From Betaproteobacteria bacterium (GTDB lineage Bacteria > Pseudomonadota > Gammaproteobacteria > Burkholderiales > Burkholderiaceae_D), in assembly GCA_025356395.1 (NCBI GenBank), contig JANXTA010000134.1, positions 1 through 54,764 of the forward strand: 54,764 nt of DNA, in the 5' to 3' direction. Positions 35,385 through 44,187 of this stretch are shown here, piece by piece; position 1 is the stretch's first letter; every line of letters begins with the position of its first letter. The notes below the pieces were generated by a model. It saw only the letters and a program-made list of their open reading frames with translations. It had not been told where the DNA came from and did no database searches. The position numbers and the translations under genes are program-made.

Positions 35385-35846
35385 TCAAGCGCCGACGGTT
35401 CCAGAGCGGCGACGCAAGCACACAATCCGCATGGCCGCGAATGCCAGCAGGCCGGCGGGACCGAACAGGAAGGTCAGGCCCAGCAGCGGCAACACGATCG
35501 GGTGCGGAATGCCCAGCGCGGCGGAACGTTCGGCGATCCACGCGCCGACGAACAGATCGAAGGCGAGGTAGTGCAACCATCCCGCCGTTAGCAACGCGGG
35601 CACGGCCATCAGCCGCTGCACGGCCGCGAGCGAGTCGTAGCCGCCTCCCTGCAGTCCGGTGCTCGCGAACAGCAGCACGTAGACCGCGGCGAAGATCAAA
35701 GGCACGACGCGTCCTGCGACGAAGCGCGTGCGGGGTGCCCAGCGCGCACCCGCAAGCGACGCCGCGAGAGCGATCCACGACACGCCGGCGAGAGCGTTCG
35801 CGAGCGAGAAGACCAGGGCAGGGTCGAAGGCAGGCATGTTCGGCAT
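35385..35846 (-). CDS. ABA4-like family membrane protein
   Basis: A 153-residue protein with four hydrophobic helices. The diagnostic segment is ALLTAGWLHYLAFDLFVGAW followed by GIPHPIVLPLLGLTFLFGPAGLL, matching the ABA4-like (DUF4281) family named for a plant neoxanthin-synthesis factor; bacterial roles are unknown. A GGAG site precedes the ATG. It is the first gene of a two-gene unit with the split membrane protein and faces the TetR gene across 113 bases containing a perfect palindrome, so TetR repression is likely. Confidence 0.85.
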   Translation of the reverse strand: MPNMPAFDPALVFSLANALAGVSWIALAASLAGARWAPRTRFVAGRVVPLIFAAVYVLLFASTGLQGGGYDSLAAVQRLMAVPALLTAGWLHYLAFDLFVGAWIAERSAALGIPHPIVLPLLGLTFLFGPAGLLAFAAMRIVCLRRRSGTVGA

Positions 35847-35885
35847 GCGTTCTCCGGCGTTACACAGGCATTGCGCGTCGATTAA

Positions 35886-35900
35886 CTAAACACTGTTTAG
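35886..35900. promoter_or_regulatory. Palindromic TetR operator
   Basis: CTAAAC-ACT-GTTTAG is a perfect 6+3+6 inverted repeat lying 39 bases upstream of the ABA4-like ATG and 59 upstream of the TetR ATG. It sits just upstream of TATGAT (35915-35920), a possible -10 for the regulator gene. Position and symmetry fit a TetR-family operator controlling both directions. Confidence 0.7.
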
Positions 35901-35959
35901 ATAAAAGCATAGTTTATGATTTGAACGCTGTCAAGTTGATGGAGTCGTTCGTACTGCCC

Positions 35960-36643
35960 ATGCCGAAAAAATCCTTTCCTCCCGCCGCAGCACGTGACGG
36001 TTATCACCACGGCGCCCTGCGCAAGGCGCTGATCGACGCGTCCGAAGCGCTGCTGGCCGAGCGCGGCCTCGAGGGCTTCTCGCTGCGCGAAGTGGCGCGA
36101 CGTTCGGGCGTTTCGCCGGCTGCTCCGGCCCATCACTTCGGCGATGCCGCGGGCCTGTTGAGAGTCGTGGCGACTCTTGCGTTCGAAGGACTCACCGTGG
36201 CGCTGGAAGCCGGCAACGCACGCGGCAAGGGCGATCCGGTCGCACGGCTGCGCGAGCAGGGCGTGGGCTACGTGGGTTTCGCACTCGGTTATCCCGGCCG
36301 CTTCGGACTGATGTTCCGTCCCGACATCGAGAAGGACGACGAGCTCGAGCGCAGTTCCCTCGCGGCTTTCGCGGTCCTCGAGTGGGGGGTCCGCAACTTG
36401 TACGGCGTGTCCGCCTCCCAGCCGCTCACGCCCACACAATGGAATGCCCTGTTGTCGCTGTGGTCCGTCGTACACGGCTTCGCGCAACTGGCGCTGGCCG
36501 GCAACTTCGACCGGTTCGAACTGGCGGGCGGACGCGAAGCGTTGCTGCGCCAGGTGCTCGCGCCGATGCTCGACCAGCATCTCGCCGCACTGAAGCCGGC
36601 CGCAACGCGGGGCCGTTCCCGCACGAAAGGCGTCAGGGCTTAA
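35960..36643 (+). CDS. TetR-family transcriptional regulator
   Basis: The ATG at 35960 gives 227 residues; an ATG at 35939 is an alternative, and neither has a strong ribosome-binding site. The N-terminal helix-turn-helix is clear: DGYHHGALRKALIDASEALL, GLEGFSLREVARRSGVSPAAPAHHFGDAAGLL. The ligand-binding half includes LREQGVGYVGFALGYPGRFGLMF, typical of the TetR subgroup with a WHG-like C-terminal domain. It is divergent from the ABA4-like membrane gene pair and probably represses it through the palindrome at 35886. Confidence 0.92.
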   Translation: MPKKSFPPAAARDGYHHGALRKALIDASEALLAERGLEGFSLREVARRSGVSPAAPAHHFGDAAGLLRVVATLAFEGLTVALEAGNARGKGDPVARLREQGVGYVGFALGYPGRFGLMFRPDIEKDDELERSSLAAFAVLEWGVRNLYGVSASQPLTPTQWNALLSLWSVVHGFAQLALAGNFDRFELAGGREALLRQVLAPMLDQHLAALKPAATRGRSRTKGVRA

Positions 36644-37214
36644 GGCGCTCGGTGTAGACCGCCTTGAGGTGCGCGAAGGTTGCCCAGAACTTCGGCGGCT
36701 CGACCCCTTCGAGTCGCGCACGGAGCACGGCGAGGTGCGTATGCCATCCGCGGCCGACACGCCAGTCAGCAGATCCATCGTCCTGAGACGGCGATGGATG
36801 ATCGCGAGCAGCATGTTCCTGCCGTGCGTCGACAACTCGAAGGGGGGCCTCGGTCGCCGCGTCGCCGTCCCAATCTGCGCCCTAGGTAAAAGTCAGGAGG
36901 TGCGGTGGAGCGCAGGCGGTGACGGTGCCGATGCTCTTCACGACGCCGTCGTCCTTCGCGAAGCGGGCCGGCGGCGCCACGTCGTCCGTCGACAGCGTCG
37001 AGTTGCGCCAGATCAGCGAGACCCGGCCACCCACGCGCAGGTCCATCGTGCCGTCGGTGAACCAGAGCTTGCATTTGTCGGGTTCCACCACGTAAGCCCA
37101 GACTCGCTCGAGCGGGTCTGGGAGGATTCGCTCGATGCGCAGCGTTTCGGGCGCGGTCTGCACGCCGTAGTCGTCGATGGGGTCGTTCGAAGTGGGTGCC
37201 ACGTAGGCGTTCAT
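36633..37214 (-). pseudogene. SRPBCC (AHSA1-like) gene with at least three lesions
   Basis: The ATG at 37214 overlaps the ArsR stop (ATGA), the usual ArsR-SRPBCC pairing. The reading RIERILPDPLERVWAYVVEP, KCKLWFTDGTMDLRVGGRVSL, PPHLLTFT is an AHSA1-like START-fold protein. It then hits a TAG (36889-36887) where the family has Trp, followed by GADWDGDAATEAP. An extra C in a C6 run (36852-36857) shifts the frame to FELSTHGRNMLLAIIHRRL; a further shift near 36758 leads to WHTHLAVLRARLEGVEPPKF and a final TGA at 36635-36633. Similarity persists throughout, so decay is recent or the sequence is faulty. It overlaps the TetR 3' end by 11 bases. Confidence 0.8.
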
Positions 37215-37570
37215 CGTCTGCTCCTCGGCGGGTTCTTCGGGGTCGTGTCGTTCTTCAACAGCGTTTCCAACACGTCGAGCTTGCGGTTCCACCACTGCTC
37301 GTAGTGACGCATCCATTCGAGGCCCGCATGCATGGGCCGGACATCGAGTTCGCAGTAATGCACGCGACCCTGCACAGTCCGCTTCACGAGGCCGGCGCGT
37401 TCGAGGACCTTGATGTGCTTCGACGCCGCGGCGAGGGAGATCGCGTAAGGGGAAGCGAGCTCGCCGACAGTCGACGGTCGCGTGGACAGTGCCTTCAGCA
37501 TCGCGCGGCGGGTCGGATCGGCGAGGGCGGCAAAGACGATGTCGAGGCGTTCGGAAAAATGTTCAACCAT
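37211..37570 (-). CDS. ArsR-family transcriptional regulator
   Basis: A 119-residue winged-helix repressor from the ATG at 37570. Motifs: IVFAALADPTRRAMLKALS, TVGELASPYAISLAAASKHIKVLERAGLVKR (recognition helix), and the wing VQGRVHYCELD; then WMRHYEQWWNRKLDVLE, common in the ArsR proteins paired with SRPBCC genes. No metal-binding Cys cluster is present, so it is not a classic metal sensor. Two matching palindromes (37562-37579, 37603-37618) lie over its start codon and just upstream, indicating autoregulation. Confidence 0.92.
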   Translation of the reverse strand: MVEHFSERLDIVFAALADPTRRAMLKALSTRPSTVGELASPYAISLAAASKHIKVLERAGLVKRTVQGRVHYCELDVRPMHAGLEWMRHYEQWWNRKLDVLETLLKNDTTPKNPPRSRR

Positions 37571-37579
37571 GGGGTTGAA
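37562..37579. promoter_or_regulatory. ArsR operator 1, overlapping the arsR start codon
   Basis: TTCAACC-N4-GGTTGAA is a perfect inverted repeat with its centre in the ATG of the ArsR gene. The same half-site and spacing recur 40 bases upstream. Confidence 0.72.
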
Positions 37580-37602
37580 TATAAAGATGGCCGTAATAAA
37601 TG

Positions 37603-37618
37603 TCAACCAGTTGGTTGA
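37603..37618. promoter_or_regulatory. ArsR operator 2
   Basis: TCAACC-N4-GGTTGA, identical in half-site and spacing to operator 1; centres are 40 bases apart, about four helical turns, so two dimers would bind the same DNA face. Confidence 0.72.
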
Positions 37619-37712
37619 ATATAATCCAGGTGCTTGGTTGCCGCCGCACCGAGTGGGGAGCGGCAGGCGCATCGGGTAAGCTCGTCGCCTTCCCGTCCGA
37701 CCTGCATCCCCC

Positions 37713-39377
<1,665 letters not shown>

Positions 39378-39442
39378 GTGGCGCGCAGGCATTCCTTGCG
39401 GCGATCGGCCCGTCTCATTTCAATCACATCAGGGAGCAACAC

Positions 39443-39697
39443 ATGGGCATGGGCATCATCGGCACCATCGTCATCGGATTGATCGTCGGCGTACTCGCCA
39501 AGTTCCTGCACCCGGGCAAGGACAACATGGGGTTCATCCTCACGATCGTCCTCGGCATCGCGGGTGCATTTCTGGCGCGCTTCATCGGCCAGGCGGTCGG
39601 CTTCTACGGGCCGGCCGAGAACGCAGGCTTCATCGCATCGCTGATCGGCGCGATTGTGATCCTCGTGATCTACGGCGCGATCGCGAAGAAGAGCTGA
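39443..39697 (+). CDS. GlsB/YeaQ/YmgE family membrane protein
   Basis: The ATG at 39443 has AGGGAG seven bases upstream. The 84-residue protein consists of three hydrophobic helices with the family pattern: GIIGTIVIGLIVGVLAKFL, HPGKDNMGFILTIVLGIAGAFLARFIG, and GFIASLIGAIVILVIYGAI. These transglycosylase-associated-type proteins are induced by stress in several bacteria; their mechanism is unknown. A strong terminator follows. Confidence 0.92.
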   Translation: MGMGIIGTIVIGLIVGVLAKFLHPGKDNMGFILTIVLGIAGAFLARFIGQAVGFYGPAENAGFIASLIGAIVILVIYGAIAKKS

Positions 39698-39717
39698 CCG
39701 TCCGCGGTCGACGGACG

Positions 39718-39740
39718 AAGGCGGCCTCGGCCGCCTTTTT
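39718..39740 (+). terminator. Intrinsic terminator between convergent genes
   Basis: AAGGCGGC and GCCGCCTT pair over a CTCG loop, followed by TTT on the plus strand. Preceding AA on the plus strand gives limited T residues in the other direction, so it mainly ends the GlsB-type gene and may also act on the convergent EamA gene. Confidence 0.85.
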
Positions 39741-39749
39741 CGTATCCGC

Positions 39750-40799
39750 TCAATGCGTGTGGCGGTGATGGATATCCGGGTAGTGCGCGTGCCGATGGCG
39801 CAGCGGCTCGTGCCGGTGCGGATGGCTGTGGGGCTCCGCAGGATCGATTGCGCCGTCGTGTTCGTGTCGATGATGATCGTCGTGGACATGCGCGTGCTCG
39901 TGTGTCGTCGCGGCATGCGCATGCAGGTGCTCGTGACGCTCGCGCAGATGCAGCCAGACACCGAAGATCATCAGCGCGGCGGCCGTCCAGAAGGTCCAGT
40001 GCAGCTCCTGCGGCCAGATCGCGAAGGCGATCGCCACACCGAACAGTGGTGCCACCGAGAAGTACGCGCCGGTCCGAGCCGTGCCGAGGTTGCGCAGCGC
40101 GACCACGAAGAGGACGAGGCTCAAACCGTAGCCGGCGAACCCCACGACGAAGGTCGCCGCCAGCGGCCCGATCGTCGGCAGCGACGCGCCGCCGATCAAC
40201 GCGATCGCCGTGTTGCACGAACCGGCCACCAGCCCCTTGATGCATGCCAGCACCATCGCGTCGTTGGCCGAGACCTTGCGCGTGAGGTTGTTGTCGAACG
40301 CCCAAGCGAGGCATGCCGCGACGATCAGCAGGGCACCGACGGAGAGATGCCCGCCGCCCGGCTCCCACGCGAGCAGGACGCCACCCACCACGATGGCCGC
40401 CATCCCCGAGACGATCTGCCGGTCAGCGTTCTCGCGGAACACCAGCCAGGCGATCAGCGCGGTGAGCACGCCTTCGATGTTCAGCAGGAGCGACGCGGAG
40501 GCGCCATCGATGGTCTGCAGTCCGGTCATCAACAACACCGGTCCCGCGATGCCGCCGGCGAGGACCGCACCCGCGAGCCACGGCAGGTCGCGACGCGGGA
40601 TGCGCGCGCGGGCTTCGGTCGTTGGTCGCCACAGAGGTCGAACGAGCAGCAGCAGCGCCAGGCCGAAGCCGCTGCCCAAATACAGCAGGCCGGCGAGCAG
40701 GACCGGTGACAACGAGAGGCCGAGCAGCTTGGCCAGCGGCGTGCTCGCGCCGAACAACAGCGCGGCGGCGAGGGCAGGGGCGGCGGAACGGAGCGACAT
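39750..40799 (-). CDS. EamA/DMT-family transporter with a His-rich C-terminal tail
   Basis: The ATG at 40799 gives 349 residues. Ten hydrophobic helices in two EamA repeats are visible ([85 protein letters not shown]). The last about 60 residues are a soluble tail with more than twenty His residues in [16 protein letters not shown] and HSHPHRHE clusters. Such tails bind Ni, Co, Zn or Cu in other metal transporters. DMT proteins normally export metabolites, so a metal-linked or metal-sensed role is inferred. Divergent from the broken chromate transporter gene. Confidence 0.88.
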   Translation of the reverse strand: MSLRSAAPALAAALLFGASTPLAKLLGLSLSPVLLAGLLYLGSGFGLALLLLVRPLWRPTTEARARIPRRDLPWLAGAVLAGGIAGPVLLMTGLQTIDGASASLLLNIEGVLTALIAWLVFRENADRQIVSGMAAIVVGGVLLAWEPGGGHLSVGALLIVAACLAWAFDNNLTRKVSANDAMVLACIKGLVAGSCNTAIALIGGASLPTIGPLAATFVVGFAGYGLSLVLFVVALRNLGTARTGAYFSVAPLFGVAIAFAIWPQELHWTFWTAAALMIFGVWLHLRERHEHLHAHAATTHEHAHVHDDHHRHEHDGAIDPAEPHSHPHRHEPLRHRHAHYPDIHHRHTH

Positions 40800-40916
40800 C
40801 GAACGAGAGTTGAGCACAAACCCGATCGCCGCGTGGCTCCGACTGCATCGCATGCGATCGTCGATCGACCCCGTGCGACCGCTTCCCCGACCACCACCAC
40901 ACCGCGTCCCGACACG

Positions 40917-42248
40917 ATGATTCCGCTTCCCGCCACCGCTCCACCGACCTTCCACGAGGCGCTCCGGTTGTGGCTCAAGCAGCGCTTCGTGAGCTTCGGC
41001 GGACCGGCTGGCCAGATCGCGCTGATGCACGAGGAACTGGTGATGCGCAGGCGCTGGATTTCGGAGAAGCGCTTCCTGCACGCGCTCAACTTCTGCTTGG
41101 TCCTGCCGGGTCCGGTGGCGCAGCAGCTCGCGACCTAGGTCGGCTGGTTGATGCACCGCACGCGCGGCGGACTGGTGGCGGGCGGCCTCTCCGTGCTGCC
41201 GTCGCTCTTCATCCTGATCGCGCTGTCGTGGACCTACATGGCCTTCGGCACCGTGCCGACCATCGCGGGCATCTTCCACGGCATCAAGCCCGCCATCACG
41301 GCGATCGTGGTCTTCGCCGCCTGGCGCATCGGCAAGCGAACTCTGCACAACGCGTGGCTGTGGGCGATCGCCGCCGCCGCGTTCGTCGCCATCTTCGCGT
41401 TCATGTTGCCGTTCCCGCTGATCGTGCTCGTGGCCGGCGTGATCGGCCATTTCGGCGGTCGCCTGGCGCCCGCCCGTTTCACGGCCGGCGCTGCTCACGG
41501 CGGAGGGGACAAGGCCGGACCCGCGGTCATCGACGACGAGACGCCGACGCCGTCGCATGCGCTGTTCGATCGCGCACGGATGGCGCGCGTGCTCGCGGCC
41601 TTCGTCGGTCTTTGGTCGGTCGCGACGCTCGCGCTGGTGCTGATGTTCGGCCGGGAGTCCACGCTGGTTCGCATGGACTGGTTCTTCACCAAGGCCGCCT
41701 TCCTCACGTTCGGCGGCGCGTACGCGGTACTGCCTTACGTCTTCCAGGGAGCCGTCGACCACTACGGCTGGCTGACGGCGTCGCAGATGATCGATGGGCT
41801 GGCGCTGGGCGAGACGACGCCCGGACCGCTGATCATGGTCGTGGCTTTCGTCGGCTTCGCGGGCGGCTGGACCCATGATCTCTTCGGCACCGATGCGTTG
41901 TTCGTATCGGGCGCCGTCGCTGCCTGCGTCGTGACCTTCTTCACCTTCCTGCCGTCGTTCCTGTTCATCTTCGTCGGCGGCCCGTTCATCGAGTCGACCC
42001 ACGGCAAGCTGCAGTTCACCGCGCCGCTGACGGCCATCACCGCGGCCGTGGTCGGCGTCATCGTGAACCTGGCGGTGTTCTTCGCGATGCACGTGCTGTG
42101 GCCGGCCGGCATCGCAGGTCCTTTCGACGTTCAGTCGCTGGTCATCGGCCTCGCCGCCGCCGTGGCGCTGTTCCGCTTCGAGGTCGGCGTGATCCCCGTG
42201 GTCCTCGCATCCGGCGTGGCTGGCCTCGCCCTGCGGATGATGACCTGA
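40917..42248 (+). pseudogene. chrA: Chromate transporter ChrA, interrupted by an in-frame TAG
   Basis: The frame from the ATG at 40917 carries ChrA motifs: [46 protein letters not shown] and AQQLAT, then a TAG at 41136-41138, then VGWLMHRTRGGLVAGGLSVLPS in the same frame to a TGA at 42248. The family has Tyr at this point, so one base change (TAC to TAG) explains the stop. Also, the nearby LPGPEAQQL motif reads Val in place of Glu. The second half (KAAFLTFGGAYAVLPYV, GLALGETTPGPLIMVVAFVGF) is intact. Without the stop the protein would be 443 residues, the long-chain ChrA size. Confidence 0.85.
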
Positions 42249-42256
42249 CCAAACGA

Positions 42257-42281
42257 CTGCGGGCGCCCGAGGCGCCCGCAG
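42257..42281. terminator. Strong perfect hairpin after chrA
   Basis: CTGCGGGCGCC and GGCGCCCGCAG form an 11-base-pair perfect stem with a CGA loop, centred between two convergent genes. No T-tract follows on either side, so it may be a factor-assisted bidirectional terminator. Confidence 0.6.
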
Positions 42282-42299
42282 TGACCCGATCGAGAACGA

Positions 42300-42608
42300 T
42301 TACTTGGTGGGCGTGCCGTCACGCGCCGGAGCCGGATAGGTCGGCACGTCGCCAGCGGGCGTCGTATTGGTCGACTTGCTCGTATCCGACTTCATCCCCT
42401 TGTGCTTCATCTTCGTCTTGCTGGTGTCGCTCATCGCGTCGCCGGACGTGCTGGTGCCCGGGCCGCCGTACTTCGTGGCCTGACCGGTCTCGGTCGTCTG
42501 CTTGCGTTGCAGTTCGCTGCCCGGCTGGTCCGACGGCGTGACCTGCGCCAGTGCGATCAACGGCAAAGTGCACGCGGTGGTGGCGAGGATCTTGGTGAGA
42601 GTGTTCAT
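42300..42608 (-). CDS. Small exported low-complexity hypothetical protein
   Basis: From the ATG at 42608 the protein is 102 residues: a signal peptide (NTLTKILATTACTLPLIALA) and a mature part rich in Ser, Thr, Gly and Lys (SDTSKTKMKHKGMKSDTSKS) with no predicted folded core. I know no named function; similar short Ser/Thr/Lys-rich periplasmic proteins are widespread in betaproteobacteria. It stands alone between chrA and the RND operon. Confidence 0.6.
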   Translation of the reverse strand: MNTLTKILATTACTLPLIALAQVTPSDQPGSELQRKQTTETGQATKYGGPGTSTSGDAMSDTSKTKMKHKGMKSDTSKSTNTTPAGDVPTYPAPARDGTPTK

Positions 42609-42795
42609 GCGTTCGTTCTCCAGGGTGGATTCGTGATGCGATGACGGCGCGCATGGGTGCGCGTCCGTTCGCACCGATCGAGTCTCGCGGAAGCCCGCAG
42701 TTCCGGCTTCGAGGCATTTCGGTCACCTGGCCATCACCGCCTTCCGAAGCATGGCGCCCGCATTCGGTGTCCGGCTGACACCGCGACACTTCCGA

Positions 42796-44187
42796 TCAAC
42801 TCGACCCACCGAGCGTGCGATACAACTCGACCAGGTTGTCGGCCCGCACGCGACGGATCGATGCCAGCGAGCGGCGCGCCGTGTACAGCGTGCGCTGCGC
42901 GTCGAGGCTCGACAGGAAGGCATCGACGCCTTCGCGATAGCGCGCGTCGGCCAGGAAGTAGCTGTCGCGCGCGGCCGCTTCGAGGTCCGCCTGCGCGCGC
43001 ATCTGGTCATCGATCGTGCCGCGTCGCGCGAGCGCGTCGGCCACTTCGCGGAACGCGGTCTGGATGGTCTTCTGATAGGTCGCGAGCGCGGCGTCGCGCT
43101 GCGCCTCGACGGTCTCGAGATTGCCGCGGCGCGAGCCCGCGTCGAAAATCGGCAGCGAGATCGCGGGACCGGCCGACCACGCGAACGCATCGCGCGTGAG
43201 CAGTGACGTCAGCGAGCCGCTCGCGAAGCCCGCGACGGCGGTCAGGCTGATGGTCGGGAAGAAGGCGGCGCGCGCCGCACCGATGCGCGCGTTGGCGGCA
43301 TACAGCAGGTACTCGGCCTGCACCACGTCCGGTCGCCGCAGCAGGACGCGCGAGTCGATGCCCGCCGGGATCTCGTCGAACAGGCCGTCGATGGACTCGA
43401 TCGAATCGGCGAGATCGGTGTCGCCGACGGGTGCTCCGACCAGCAGCTCGATGGCGTTGCGATCCTGCGCGACCAGCGTGATCTGGCTGGCCCGGTCGGC
43501 GCGCGCCTGCGCGAGCACCGTCTCGGCCTGGCGCACGTCGGAGCGCGGCGCGACACCACCGGCACGCCGGGCCTCGGTGAGCTGCACGCTGCGGGTCGCC
43601 GTGTCCTCGGTCTCCCTGGCGATCGCGAGCAGGCTGCGGTCGGTGGCGAGCGTCAGATAGGCACTGGCCACTTCCGCTACCAGCGACAGCCGCGCGGCGC
43701 GCAGCGCGGCCTCGGTTCCGAGCAACTGCTGGAGCGCCGCATCGCTCAGGCTGCGCACGCGTCCGAACAGATCGATCTCGAACGCGCTCAGGCCGACGTC
43801 GAAGGCGAAGCTGTTGTTGATGCCGCCCGACCCGGTCGTCGACGCACTACCGCGGTCGGCGCGCGTGGCGCTGCCGGCCGCGGAGATCTGGGGAAACAGT
43901 TGCGCCCGTTGCACCCGCAACTGGCCGCGCGACGCGGCGATGTTGGCCAATGCAAGACGGACGTCCTGATTGTTCGCGATCGCACGTTCGATCAGGGTCT
44001 GCAGCCGCGGATCGCGGAACAGGTCGTGATAGTCGACCTTCGGCAGCGTCGCCTCGCTGTTGCGCAGGTAGGCATCACCCACCGGCCAGCTGGCGGGCAC
44101 GGCCGGCTCGGGCTGCACGCGCGGCGGCGCGAGGCTGCATCCGGCGAACACGACCGCCACGAACGCGCTGCCGAGACGGATGTTCAT
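42796..44187 (-). CDS. RND efflux outer-membrane factor (OprM/NodT family lipoprotein)
   Basis: The ATG at 44187 overlaps the pump gene's stop (ATGA). A lipobox (VVFAGCSLAPP) indicates outer-membrane lipid anchoring. The 463-residue protein has the duplicated outer-membrane-efflux repeat: LIERAIANNQDVRLALANIAASRGQLR, FEIDLFGRVRSLSDAALQQLL, SLVAEVASAYLTLATDR; and RPDVVQAEYLLYAANARIGAARAAFFPTISL, TFREVADALARR-like helices, with VDAFLSSLDAQRTLYTARR near the end. It forms the trimeric exit duct of the tripartite pump encoded here. Confidence 0.94.
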   Translation of the reverse strand: MNIRLGSAFVAVVFAGCSLAPPRVQPEPAVPASWPVGDAYLRNSEATLPKVDYHDLFRDPRLQTLIERAIANNQDVRLALANIAASRGQLRVQRAQLFPQISAAGSATRADRGSASTTGSGGINNSFAFDVGLSAFEIDLFGRVRSLSDAALQQLLGTEAALRAARLSLVAEVASAYLTLATDRSLLAIARETEDTATRSVQLTEARRAGGVAPRSDVRQAETVLAQARADRASQITLVAQDRNAIELLVGAPVGDTDLADSIESIDGLFDEIPAGIDSRVLLRRPDVVQAEYLLYAANARIGAARAAFFPTISLTAVAGFASGSLTSLLTRDAFAWSAGPAISLPIFDAGSRRGNLETVEAQRDAALATYQKTIQTAFREVADALARRGTIDDQMRAQADLEAAARDSYFLADARYREGVDAFLSSLDAQRTLYTARRSLASIRRVRADNLVELYRTLGGSS

